15,652 bases of DNA from Bacteroidales bacterium (lineage in GTDB: Bacteria; Bacteroidota; Bacteroidia; Bacteroidales; P3): NCBI GenBank assembly GCA_900771365.1, contig CAAGNU010000372.1, forward strand, positions 1 through 15,652, in the 5' to 3' direction. Made by a program: the position numbers and the translations under genes. Shown here one piece after another: positions 5,655-12,694 of this stretch (its first letter is position 1; each line of letters begins with the position of its first letter). Below the pieces are notes generated by a model that was not told the DNA's origin, made no database searches, and worked only from the letters and a program-made list of their open reading frames with translations.

Positions 5655-6701
5655 TTAAAGAGCCCTGAAACGACCCATGTACTCATTACGTGTAGTACCA
5701 GCAATATGGTCATCACGCATATTAACCAGAAGAGGAATACGCTGTCCACGACCAATAACATTAGCGGCCACATCACAAGGAACACCCTCATAGACGTAAT
5801 CAATACCATTAATAGAGAAGTACAGATCCATAGTGAGAGCAGTAGCAACGGTTATAGGTGCAACAGGAATTTCACCACAATAACGAATGTCGTACTGATA
5901 GCCAAAAGTGTAAGCATATGCATAAGAGTCATCAGCGTAAGCATCAATCTCATAGCCCATATTTCCATCAATCACGCAATAAGGCTCATCAGTATAAAGG
6001 TCTGCAATATATGCGGAACCCGTAAGAGGAGCATTACTAGACTCAATTACAACCTTCTTAATTGTAATCTGAGGCAATTCAGAAGGATTATTTACTCTTG
6101 CCAAGCTAAACTGATCAGCAAAAGCATTGTACCAAGCAGTACCATAAAGAACAGAGGGGCAGAGAGTGGCAACGGTGTTTTTCAGCAAGAAACGGCCATC
6201 TACCAAAACGCAATGTCCGCAAGTGTAATATGTAGCCAAAGGCCAAGGATTATAAGTAAAACCATCAAATGCGACACCATCAGTGCCACGCACTATCTCG
6301 GACACCATATAAGGCTCCGTCAAGAACTCACAAGTATAGTATTCACCATCATAACCAAGACCATAGCCTTGAGCGGTCATGGAAGGATAAACAGCCAAAA
6401 ATGCAGAGCCATTAACTGTAGTGGGATCAACCCTAATCTGACCTTTGAAACTGATGTCATCAGTAGTGAAATCATTCTCGTCATTATTCAGCGGGACAAC
6501 TTCATAAGAGACACCATTGACGAACATTTCATCCAGACGATTGAACATAACAGAGGTCAATTCAGGCTGATATGACTGCTTGTCCATGCTAACAGGATTT
6601 TCAACACCTATGGTCAAAGTTACTAAACCATTTTCTTCTTTCTTGCAACCAGCAAATGCAACCATTGCAATTGCAGCAGCTAAAACAACATATTTTTTCA
6701 T
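5655..6701 (-). CDS. Uncharacterised 348-aa lipoprotein, possibly fimbrillin-like
   Basis: A short signal peptide (MKKYVVLAAAIAMVAFAGC) ends in a clear lipobox FAGC, so the protein should be lipidated at C19 and exported. The mature chain is acidic and rich in Tyr, Asp and Gly (for example DAYADDSYAYAYTFGYQYD), with alternating hydrophobic strands suggesting a beta-sandwich. The order of a lipobox, a charged linker (KKEENG), then VTLTIGVENPVS resembles the start of fimbrillin-type (FimA/Mfa) proteins, but no decisive motif is visible. It lies 37 bp after the 49-aa ORF and appears cotranscribed with it. Lower GC than aspS and its neighbours. Confidence 0.75.
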   Translation of the reverse strand: MKKYVVLAAAIAMVAFAGCKKEENGLVTLTIGVENPVSMDKQSYQPELTSVMFNRLDEMFVNGVSYEVVPLNNDENDFTTDDISFKGQIRVDPTTVNGSAFLAVYPSMTAQGYGLGYDGEYYTCEFLTEPYMVSEIVRGTDGVAFDGFTYNPWPLATYYTCGHCVLVDGRFLLKNTVATLCPSVLYGTAWYNAFADQFSLARVNNPSELPQITIKKVVIESSNAPLTGSAYIADLYTDEPYCVIDGNMGYEIDAYADDSYAYAYTFGYQYDIRYCGEIPVAPITVATALTMDLYFSINGIDYVYEGVPCDVAANVIGRGQRIPLLVNMRDDHIAGTTRNEYMGRFRAL

Positions 6702-6738
6702 TTTTGTTAACCTAAAAATTTAGTTATTACTTCGTTAA

Positions 6739-6888
6739 TTACATTGTAAGGGGTGTTCCCGTAATGAGAGCTTCGATATTGGTCTGATCGTTGAAGCAAT
6801 TGCTCATAGAGAAACCATTCTCGACTTTAACAACATTGGCTTCTACTGCAGGTGCCAAATAAACCTGTTTTTTGTTGTTCTGTGTCAT
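6739..6888 (-). CDS. 49-aa small protein upstream of the lipoprotein
   Basis: ATG at 6888 opens a frame closed by TAA at 6739-6741. The product (MTQNNKKQVYLAPAVEANVV then KVENGFSMSNCF and EALITGTPLTM) has no signal peptide or membrane segment. The KKQVYLAPAVEA start recalls the many 45-70 aa Bacteroidota proteins with a Y-x-x-P-x-x-E motif followed by a Ser/Cys-containing tail, mostly of unknown role. An A-rich tract directly upstream of the ATG is a normal start context in this phylum. It is first in the transcript, behind a ~250-nt leader, and 37 bp ahead of the lipoprotein. A leader peptide, a peptide precursor or a small regulator are all possible. Confidence 0.65.
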   Translation of the reverse strand: MTQNNKKQVYLAPAVEANVVKVENGFSMSNCFNDQTNIEALITGTPLTM

Positions 6889-6946
6889 TTTGTTTTTTTG
6901 TGTGTTTTTTTTGTTTGATAATTGATTTTTATTTCCTTATTTTTAC

Positions 6947-7001
6947 CTCCTATAAAGGAGACTTTTTTGCCAGCAACATCATTTTTATGACCATTGCTGG
7001 C
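6947..7001 (-). promoter_or_regulatory. Two hairpins in the leader of the 49-aa ORF / lipoprotein transcript
   Basis: The minus-strand RNA can form a long hairpin with arms GCCAGCAA and TTGCTGGC (6969-7001), extended inside by TCAT-AAAA-ATGA. Next comes CTCCT-TTAT-AGGAG (6947-6960). The first is followed by A6, the second by GGTAAAAATAAGG, so neither is a terminator. AGGAG lies far (about 55 nt) from the ATG and is partly hidden in the second stem. Confidence 0.6.
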
Positions 7002-7146
7002 ATAAATAGATGAGTTTTTTTGTCGTTTTTTGTACCATAATTGCCTATTTTAATTAATAATAAATTGTACATAATTAGTAGTATTTGATTGACAGCCACA
7101 CACATACAACACATTTGACTCTCAAATCATCTACTCCAACTGAATG

Positions 7147-7154
7147 CAAATATA
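7147..7154 (-). promoter_or_regulatory. Probable -7 box for the 49-aa ORF / lipoprotein operon
   Basis: The minus strand reads TATATTTG, an exact TAnnTTTG match; the -33 region is only T-rich with no proper TTTG. Transcription from about 7140 would give a leader near 250 nt. No better box is seen closer to 6888, though a weaker TATTTATG lies near 7006. Confidence 0.45.
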
Positions 7155-7163
7155 CAACTATTT

Positions 7164-7194
7164 TTTTATATGGAGAAAAAAATTTGTATTTTTG
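7164..7194 (+). promoter_or_regulatory. Promoter of ybaK
   Basis: TATTTTTG (7187-7194) preceded after 19 nt by TTTT in place of TTTG. The ATG at 7207 is only 12 nt after the box, so the mRNA should have a very short leader of about 5-8 nt. Confidence 0.65.
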
Positions 7195-7206
7195 CAAAAA
7201 AATTTC

Positions 7207-7689
7207 ATGACTACTATTTCTAAGACCAATGCAGCACGCCTGCTCGACCAGCAAAAAATCCATTATGAGCTCATCCCCTACAGGGTGGATGAGGCCGACC
7301 TTGGTGCCCAGCATATTGCCGACCAACTGGGCGAAGACATCCATCAAGTGTTCAAAACCCTCGTTCTTTGCGGAGATAAAACCAAGTATTTTGTATGTGT
7401 CATCCCTGGATGCGACGAGGTCGACCTCAAAAAAGCCGCCAAGATAACGGGCAACAAAAAGTGCGACCTCATACCCATGAAGGAGCTCCTTCCCCTCACT
7501 GGATACCTCCGCGGAGGTTGCAGCCCCATCGGATTGAAAAAGCCGTTCCCTATATATATACATTATAGTATAGAGGACTTCGAGGCAGTCTATGTGAGCG
7601 CAGGCCTTCGTGGCCTGCAGCTCAAAATCGCCCCAGCCGATCTCATCAAGGTCACGCACGCCAACGTCTGCGACCTCACTTCCGAATAA
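7207..7689 (+). CDS. ybaK: YbaK/EbsC-family Cys-tRNA(Pro) deacylase
   Basis: The 160-aa product matches the bacterial YbaK family: TNAARLLDQQKIHYELIPY at the start, a Q-L-G-x-x-x-x-Q-V-F-K-T-L segment (QLGEDIHQVFKTLVL, including the conserved lysine), DLKKAAKITGNKKCDL, and GYLRGGCSPIG, the catalytic-site loop. YbaK hydrolyses Cys-tRNA(Pro) formed by misacylation and so guards translation fidelity. A longer frame opens at 7144, but the promoter box at 7187-7194 lies inside that extension and the family starts at MTTISKTNA, so 7207 is preferred. It is monocistronic, with no clear terminator after it. Confidence 0.93.
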   Translation: MTTISKTNAARLLDQQKIHYELIPYRVDEADLGAQHIADQLGEDIHQVFKTLVLCGDKTKYFVCVIPGCDEVDLKKAAKITGNKKCDLIPMKELLPLTGYLRGGCSPIGLKKPFPIYIHYSIEDFEAVYVSAGLRGLQLKIAPADLIKVTHANVCDLTSE

Positions 7690-8075
7690 CCCACATGGAA
7701 ATAGCTCCATCTATTCCCGAGTCGAACGAATCGAATCAATCGAATGGGCATCACCGGACCTTTTATTCCGCTCCCATCGCAAAATTCCGGACGGCAAACT
7801 TCAGAAAATACAAGAGCACATTGGGGGGGGCGGAAATGAAATGTTAGAAAATATGGGCTGAAAAGGGAGTGGGTAAAGAGTGACTAAGGTGCTCTACGTT
7901 AAAAACTCCAATTTTCAAAATCTCTTTTCTCGTCACAATTTTCATGTGCTAGAAGGCCGTTTTTGCCTCTCTGAAGACCCGCCATTTTCCCACCTCGGAA
8001 GCGGAGCTTGAGCGAAGCTACGGCGAAGCTTGAGCGAAGCTACTATGGAGATGGAAATCCACCATAAATATGTGT
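7690..8075. other. Intergenic spacer between ybaK and the aspS terminator
   Basis: No coding frame with convincing codon bias is present. It holds short GAATC-type reiterations (about 7724-7745), a G8 run near 7825 and the two-copy repeat at 8006-8043. I see no promoter of the Bacteroidetes type and no terminator for ybaK. Confidence 0.5.
8006..8043. repeat. Direct repeat, 16 bp in two perfect copies
   Basis: GCTTGAGCGAAGCTAC occurs at 8006-8021 and 8028-8043, a 22-bp period. Each copy contains an internal AGCTT/AAGCT inverted pair. It lies between the convergent 3' ends of ybaK and aspS. Confidence 0.85.
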
Positions 8076-8120
8076 GAAAAGAAAAACAGCCCGCCAATAT
8101 CTGTTGCGATATTGGCGGGC
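8076..8120 (-). terminator. Rho-independent terminator of aspS
   Basis: A perfect 13-bp stem (8089-8101 with 8108-8120), 6-nt loop, followed on the minus strand by TGTTTTTCTTTT. It begins 26 bp past the aspS stop. Confidence 0.95.
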
Positions 8121-8145
8121 ATTATACAATTAGGCCGAAAAGGAA

Positions 8146-9900
8146 TTAGGCCTTCTTGATGTCAATCTGCAATTCGTCGAGCTGGTCCTGAGCGATGGGT
8201 GAAGGGCTGCCGCTCATCACGTCGCGACCGCTGTTGTTCTTCGGGAAGGCGATGAAGTCGCGGATGCTGTCGGCACCACCGAAGAGGGAGCAGAGACGGT
8301 CAAAGCCGAAGGCAAGACCAGCGTGAGGAGGCGCACCGTATGTGAAGGCATCCATCAGGAAACCGAACTGCTCATAGGCTTTCTCGTCGGTGAAGCCGAG
8401 AGTATGAAACATCTTATTCTGCAACACACGGTCGTGGATACGGATAGAGCCGCCACCCACCTCGACACCATTCATCACGATGTCGTATGCGTTAGCACGG
8501 ATATCGCCCCAGCGACTTTCGTCGTCCAAGAGTGCCTCGTCTTCGGGCTTAGGTGCTGTGAACGGGTGGTGCATAGCGTAATAGCGCTGTGTTTCCTCGT
8601 CCCATTCAAGCAGCGGGAAGTCGATAACCCAAAGGGGAGCATACTGGTCGGGGTTGCGGAGGCCGAGCTGGTTGCCCATCTCAAGACGCAACGCACAGAG
8701 CTGCACGCGGGTCTTCATGGCGGGACCGCAGAGAATGAGCATCAGGTCGCCAGATTTGGCACCGAACTTCTCGGCCACAGCCTTAAGGTCGTCCTGCGTG
8801 TAGAACTTATCCACGCTGGATTTGAAGCTGCCATCTGCATTGTACTTCACATAGACCATTCCGCCAGCGCCAATCTGGGGACGCTTGACGAAATCGGTGA
8901 GAGCGTCGAGCTGCTTACGCGTATATTCGGCACAGCCCTCAGCGTTGATACCCACCACGAGTTCAGCATTGTCGAAAAGGCCGAAGCCATGTCCTTTGAC
9001 GACATCGTTCAGCTCTACGAACTGCATACCGAAGCGGATATCGGGCTTGTCGCTACCATAGAGACGCATAGCATCATGCCACGTCATGCGGGGAAAATCG
9101 CCAAATTCGAGACCTTTCATCTCTTTGAAAAGATGCTTGGCAAGACCTTCGAACATATTGAGCACATCTTCCTGCTCCACGAAGGACATCTCGCAGTCAA
9201 TCTGCGTAAACTCGGGCTGACGGTCAGCACGCAAGTCCTCATCACGGAAGCAGCGGACAATCTGGAAGTAACGGTCCATGCCAGCCACCATGAGCAGCTG
9301 CTTGTACTGCTGCGGGCTCTGCGGCAGAGCATAGAACTCGCCAGGGTTCATGCGCGAAGGAACGACGAAGTCGCGAGCACCCTCGGGTGTGGATTTGATG
9401 AGCATGGGGGTCTCAATCTCCAAGAAATTACGGTCGCTCAAATAGTTGCGCACCAGCATAGCCATACGGTGACGCAGTTCAAGGTTGCGACGCACGGGAT
9501 TGCGACGGATATCGAGGTAACGATATTTCATGCGGAGGTCGTCGCCGCCGTCGCTGTTGTCCTCAATAGTAAAGGGAGGCGTCTTGGCCTCGTTGAGGAT
9601 ATTCAGTTCACGAACCTCGATTTCGATCTCGCCGGTCGGAATCTTGGTGTTCTTGCTCGAACGCTCGATAACGACACCCTTGACCTGAATGACAAATTCG
9701 CGGCCAAGCTTGCGAGCCTTCTCGCAAAGGTCGGCGTTCGTTTCCATGTTGAAAGCGAGCTGCGTGATGCCGTAGCGGTCGCGCAGATCGATGAATGTCA
9801 TGCCGCCGAGGTCGCGGGAGCGCTGAAGCCATCCGCAGAGGGTCACCTCTTGGCCGACATTCTTAATATTAAGTTCACCACAAGTGTTTGTTCTGTACAT
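8146..9900 (-). CDS. aspS: Aspartyl-tRNA synthetase
   Basis: The 584-aa length and motif order match bacterial AspRS. An N-terminal OB-fold anticodon-binding domain (LCGWLQRSRDLGGMTFIDLR) is followed by the class II catalytic core: ETPMLIKSTPEGARDF, flipping-loop and motif 2 region (RCFRDEDLRADRQPEFTQID), and motif 3 GAPPHAGLAFGFDRL. The inserted GAD-type domain typical of bacterial AspRS lies between. It charges tRNA(Asp); whether it is discriminating or also charges tRNA(Asn) cannot be told here. It starts 31 bp after the EF-hand membrane protein gene with no terminator between, so they are probably cotranscribed, and it ends at the strong terminator at 8076-8120. Confidence 0.98.
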   Translation of the reverse strand: MYRTNTCGELNIKNVGQEVTLCGWLQRSRDLGGMTFIDLRDRYGITQLAFNMETNADLCEKARKLGREFVIQVKGVVIERSSKNTKIPTGEIEIEVRELNILNEAKTPPFTIEDNSDGGDDLRMKYRYLDIRRNPVRRNLELRHRMAMLVRNYLSDRNFLEIETPMLIKSTPEGARDFVVPSRMNPGEFYALPQSPQQYKQLLMVAGMDRYFQIVRCFRDEDLRADRQPEFTQIDCEMSFVEQEDVLNMFEGLAKHLFKEMKGLEFGDFPRMTWHDAMRLYGSDKPDIRFGMQFVELNDVVKGHGFGLFDNAELVVGINAEGCAEYTRKQLDALTDFVKRPQIGAGGMVYVKYNADGSFKSSVDKFYTQDDLKAVAEKFGAKSGDLMLILCGPAMKTRVQLCALRLEMGNQLGLRNPDQYAPLWVIDFPLLEWDEETQRYYAMHHPFTAPKPEDEALLDDESRWGDIRANAYDIVMNGVEVGGGSIRIHDRVLQNKMFHTLGFTDEKAYEQFGFLMDAFTYGAPPHAGLAFGFDRLCSLFGGADSIRDFIAFPKNNSGRDVMSGSPSPIAQDQLDELQIDIKKA

Positions 9901-9931
9901 TATGAATATATATTTAGATTCAATATATTAT

Positions 9932-12067
9932 TTACTGGGCGGGGGCGGCTGCGGCAGGGGCGGCAACAGCGGTGCTATCTGCCGGAGGCATGGTCAAAGC
10001 CTCGTTAAGGCTTTCTGTTGCATTGGCGAGCTCCTCCTTCATGCTGCCGAAGAGTTTGTCGGTAGTACGATAGATGATAGAACTTTCGTCATAGTGGAGA
10101 GCCTTCATATTGTCGTATCTGTTGAAATAGCCCTTGAAGTAGAGCAGTACAAAGGCAACAACCAAGATAACCAGCAAGGTAATCAGACGACGGAGCCACT
10201 TGGGCATCTTCTTCTCAGCGTATGGGTCGTCGAGGACGATTCTCGGATAGGAGGCCATCTCGGTCAACGTAGCGCCAAAACGCACATTGACAGGTATCTT
10301 GGCATTGATGGCCCAGCCATTAGCATTCAGCACAGGTCCCAAATTACGTTTGCGGAGCTTGCTCCAGGCAATGAACATCGAAGGACCAGAGATTGAGAGT
10401 ATAACAATCGCAATAATCAAGACAAAAGCGACGGGGCTGGAGAACAATGCCTTGCCAACATTGGTCAAGAAGCTGCCGATAAATCCGACTGCCATGCCGA
10501 TAGCGGCAAAGATACCGGCGAACTTGGCAATATCAAAGGCTTGCTTTTTCGGAGTGGCTTGGCCGTTGGGGGTGCCATTCGCTTGGACAGCGATGGTAGA
10601 AGTTGCAGAGTCTGCCTTATCGGTCATCTTAGCAAAAGCCTTCTCCTCTTTCTCGGCTGCCGACTTGTTCAGTTTCTCAGTAATCCAGTTCCAGAATTTC
10701 TTATAGGGCATCCAGAAGGCCTGGCGCACGCTGATGGGGTTGTCGATAATCTTCGTCACCACAGCGTCCCAATCCTGACCCGCGCGGTCATAGAAGATGG
10801 CGTTCTTGCCAACGCGTAGGTTGTCCAGGTCGCCGTCAGTCATAGCAGCCACAATATTCATCGTCTTGTTCAAGACCTTGGAAGTGCAAGTGCAGTAGAT
10901 GAGGAACATGCCGCTCAACTTGGCCATGTCGGTATGTTTCGTCATATCCTCCACACGCATACAGAGATTGCAGCAGCGAGAGTCGATATACAGTTTACCG
11001 GCTTGGAAGACAGCAAAATTGTTCTTATCGTAGAAGTCGGCCATAAACAGGTAGTTGCGCAGCAGCGAATAGAAGTCGCGATAGAGGTGGAGCAGACGCT
11101 CGAGAGGTTCGATAGCCTCGTGCTCGCCCTTCACCTTCTCGTCATGGTTGTCTGTCTCAGCCTTCACCTGGTCGGCCTTGGAGGCAACGTATGCGTCAAT
11201 CTTCGCCAGCACGCCGTTCCATTCGGCCTCGTTGATGCTCTCCTTGCCGGGGAAATCAACATCCAGCACCAAGGTCTTCACCGCCGTGAAAGCACCCTGC
11301 CACGCGGGGTTGATGCCTTCATTGATAGGAAGAACGCAATTGGCGATGGGGCGGGAAAGCGGATACTTGGAAATCTCATCAACACAGGTGGCGAGGTTCT
11401 TCTCGCTGATTTCAGCGACTTTCTCAACCGAGACATCCAGTGCCTGCGTGCAGTCATCGTGGAACTGCACAAACTTACAACGCATGAAATAGTCGGCGAC
11501 CTTGTCGCGGATAGCAGTGACAGCCTCCACTGCGGCATCGCTATTCTCACCGTAAGGCAGTGTGGTGACAGTCAGAGCAGACATCGTTGCCTCCATCTCC
11601 TTCTGACAGTCCTCATCATAATGGGCAAGGAACTCGTCCAACTCAGGCAGCGAGATGGTGTCCTTGTTCAGTCCCATAATCTTCAGCACCTGCTTGGCAA
11701 ACTCTTGCAGACGCTGCCCTTCCTCGTCCTCGGTATTGAAATCCTCAAGAGCGATAAAGTCGTGTCCCAGAAGGATGTTGTCCGGATTCTTCAGCACGCG
11801 GCAGAGCCACTGCGAAGCCTGGACGACCTCATCCACGCGGATCTTCCCGTCACGGTCATAGTCAATCAAATCAAGCGTACGCTCGTCAAGCTCAAGGCCC
11901 TTGACAGGGCAACTCAAAACAGACCACATCTTCTGATCCAGCTCAGCAAGGTGAGCAATATCTTCTCCAGAAGTGATGGTCACACGCGTAATACCACCCA
12001 AAGAACAGTATTTCCACTCATACTTATTCTTCGTATTAGCAATCATATCAGCAAGTTTCTTCTTCAT
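9932..12067 (-). CDS. Large uncharacterised membrane protein with an EF-hand
   Basis: This 711-aa protein has no signal peptide. A canonical 12-residue EF-hand loop, DYDRDGKIRVDE, sits at residues 69-80 with D69, D71, D73 and E80 in the calcium-ligand positions; a degenerate partner may follow near LNKDTISLPELDEF. The middle ~350 residues are soluble and probably mostly helical, with cysteines in SRCCNLCMR and YCTCTSK. Three hydrophobic segments lie at about 516-535, 546-568 and 628-644, separated by a ~60-residue loop, and the tail ends in a low-complexity AAPAAAAPAQ. I recognise no enzymatic domain. It is the first gene of a pair with aspS, from a promoter at 12100-12107. Calcium sensing is an inference from the loop alone. 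Confidence 0.85.
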   Translation of the reverse strand: MKKKLADMIANTKNKYEWKYCSLGGITRVTITSGEDIAHLAELDQKMWSVLSCPVKGLELDERTLDLIDYDRDGKIRVDEVVQASQWLCRVLKNPDNILLGHDFIALEDFNTEDEEGQRLQEFAKQVLKIMGLNKDTISLPELDEFLAHYDEDCQKEMEATMSALTVTTLPYGENSDAAVEAVTAIRDKVADYFMRCKFVQFHDDCTQALDVSVEKVAEISEKNLATCVDEISKYPLSRPIANCVLPINEGINPAWQGAFTAVKTLVLDVDFPGKESINEAEWNGVLAKIDAYVASKADQVKAETDNHDEKVKGEHEAIEPLERLLHLYRDFYSLLRNYLFMADFYDKNNFAVFQAGKLYIDSRCCNLCMRVEDMTKHTDMAKLSGMFLIYCTCTSKVLNKTMNIVAAMTDGDLDNLRVGKNAIFYDRAGQDWDAVVTKIIDNPISVRQAFWMPYKKFWNWITEKLNKSAAEKEEKAFAKMTDKADSATSTIAVQANGTPNGQATPKKQAFDIAKFAGIFAAIGMAVGFIGSFLTNVGKALFSSPVAFVLIIAIVILSISGPSMFIAWSKLRKRNLGPVLNANGWAINAKIPVNVRFGATLTEMASYPRIVLDDPYAEKKMPKWLRRLITLLVILVVAFVLLYFKGYFNRYDNMKALHYDESSIIYRTTDKLFGSMKEELANATESLNEALTMPPADSTAVAAPAAAAPAQ

Positions 12068-12099
12068 AGAATCTCGTTATTAACTTTTAATTGAAAATG

Positions 12100-12107
12100 C
12101 AAAGATA
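12100..12107 (-). promoter_or_regulatory. -7 box of the EF-hand protein / aspS operon
   Basis: The minus strand reads TATCTTTG, an exact TAnnTTTG match, about 33 nt before the ATG at 12067. Upstream the -33 region is only roughly matched (TTTC). Confidence 0.65.
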
Positions 12108-12157
12108 CGATTTTTTTTTCAATTGAAATATATAACATACAAAATATTTATCACTGA

Positions 12158-12367
12158 TTTACGACCAAATGGACGGCGGAAGGCACCTTCCCGCCGCACA
12201 ACGTCACTCAGCCGAACAGCAACGCCGCCACGACGGAGCGCCGCGCCACCTCGCAAGAGAAACGCCACAACTTCCACCGCCAAGACAAACCATCCCGTCC
12301 GATGCACAGCCCGGCGGACTGCGACAACATCGTGCCCGCGATGCGCACGAAGCACCTGACGTCATAG
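12158..12367 (+). pseudogene. GC-rich coding-like remnant without a start codon
   Basis: After a TGA at 12155-12157 the frame is open for 69 codons to TAG at 12365-12367. Almost every codon ends in G or C, the bias seen in the AraC-type gene at 12695, and quite unlike the AT-rich flanks. There is no ATG at its beginning; the first in-frame ATG is two-thirds through. An ATG at 12169 lies in another frame, so a frameshift near the start could explain it. The peptide (KWTAEGTFPPHNV and NFHRQDKPSRPMHSPADCDN) resembles nothing I know. It may be a decayed gene end, or simply GC-rich noncoding DNA. Confidence 0.3.
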
Positions 12368-12409
12368 AAATCGCAATCCGCACCCCGATTTATTCTCCAA
12401 GAATAGAAA

Positions 12410-12619
12410 GGGAGAATATTGTAATGATGCAATATAAATTTTAAACATTTACGGAATATATTGCAATGGTGCGAAGCTAAATCCAACTTTTATGGGAGAA
12501 TATTGTAACATTGCAATATTCTCCCGTAAAACTTACGGAGAATATTACAATGATGCGAAGCTTATTCAAAATATTATAGGATAACATAATAATTGTGCAA
12601 CAACATCTCTACGTACGAC
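12410..12619. repeat. Tandem array of 42-bp degenerate repeats, alternating A/B types
   Basis: Units begin at 12410, 12452, 12494 and 12536, exactly 42 bp apart, with a fifth weaker unit at 12578. Each starts with (G/C)GGAGAATATTGTAATG-like sequence followed by TGC. Units 1 and 3 share TGCAATAT, and units 2 and 4 share TGCGAAGCT, so the array behaves as an 84-bp dimer repeated twice. Unit 3 also contains a perfect 12-bp inverted repeat GGGAGAATATTG / CAATATTCTCCC (12494-12525). A related TATTCTCC in inverse orientation lies at 12391-12398. The array sits between the outward promoters of the EF-hand gene and the AraC-type gene. Confidence 0.8.
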
Positions 12620-12669
12620 GAGAGAGCATAAACTCAAGAAAAAAATCTCGCCGAATGAAAAAATATGCG

Positions 12670-12677
12670 TATTTTTG
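12670..12677 (+). promoter_or_regulatory. -7 box of the AraC-type gene
   Basis: TATTTTTG is an exact TAnnTTTG match 17 nt before the ATG at 12695; a -33 TTTG is not evident. The downstream GCAAAAAATTTCA is nearly the same as that after the ybaK promoter box. Confidence 0.55.
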
Positions 12678-12694
12678 CAAAAAATTTCACGACC

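Noticed and set aside
5706..6575. 289-codon plus-strand frame opposite the 348-aa lipoprotein
   Set aside because: The minus-strand frame has a signal peptide with lipobox and a sensible composition; the plus frame is Asn/Ile/Ser-rich with no features.
6947..7001. Intrinsic terminator upstream of the 49-aa ORF
   Set aside because: On the minus strand the main hairpin is followed by A-rich, not T-rich, sequence; on the plus strand it is followed by ATAAATAG.
7144..7206. Upstream extension of ybaK starting at 7144
   Set aside because: The promoter -7 box (7187-7194) lies within it, and the family's N-terminus corresponds to the ATG at 7207.
8323..10008. 561-codon open frame on the plus strand opposite aspS
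   Set aside because: It mirrors aspS, whose identity is certain; GC-rich third positions commonly leave the antisense frame open. No recognisable domain or start context.
10934..12094. 386-codon open frame opposite the EF-hand protein gene
   Set aside because: Antisense shadow; composition rich in His, Gln and Leu, typical of reversed coding sequence, and no promoter.
12119..12359. Short frames on both strands across the GC-rich block (78-aa ORFs)
   Set aside because: Arg/Ser/Thr-rich with poor third-position bias; the third plus-strand frame fits codon usage better and is listed as a remnant instead.
12410..12619. CRISPR array
   Set aside because: Units are directly adjacent and degenerate over the full 42 bp, with no identical repeats separated by unique spacers, and no cas genes nearby.
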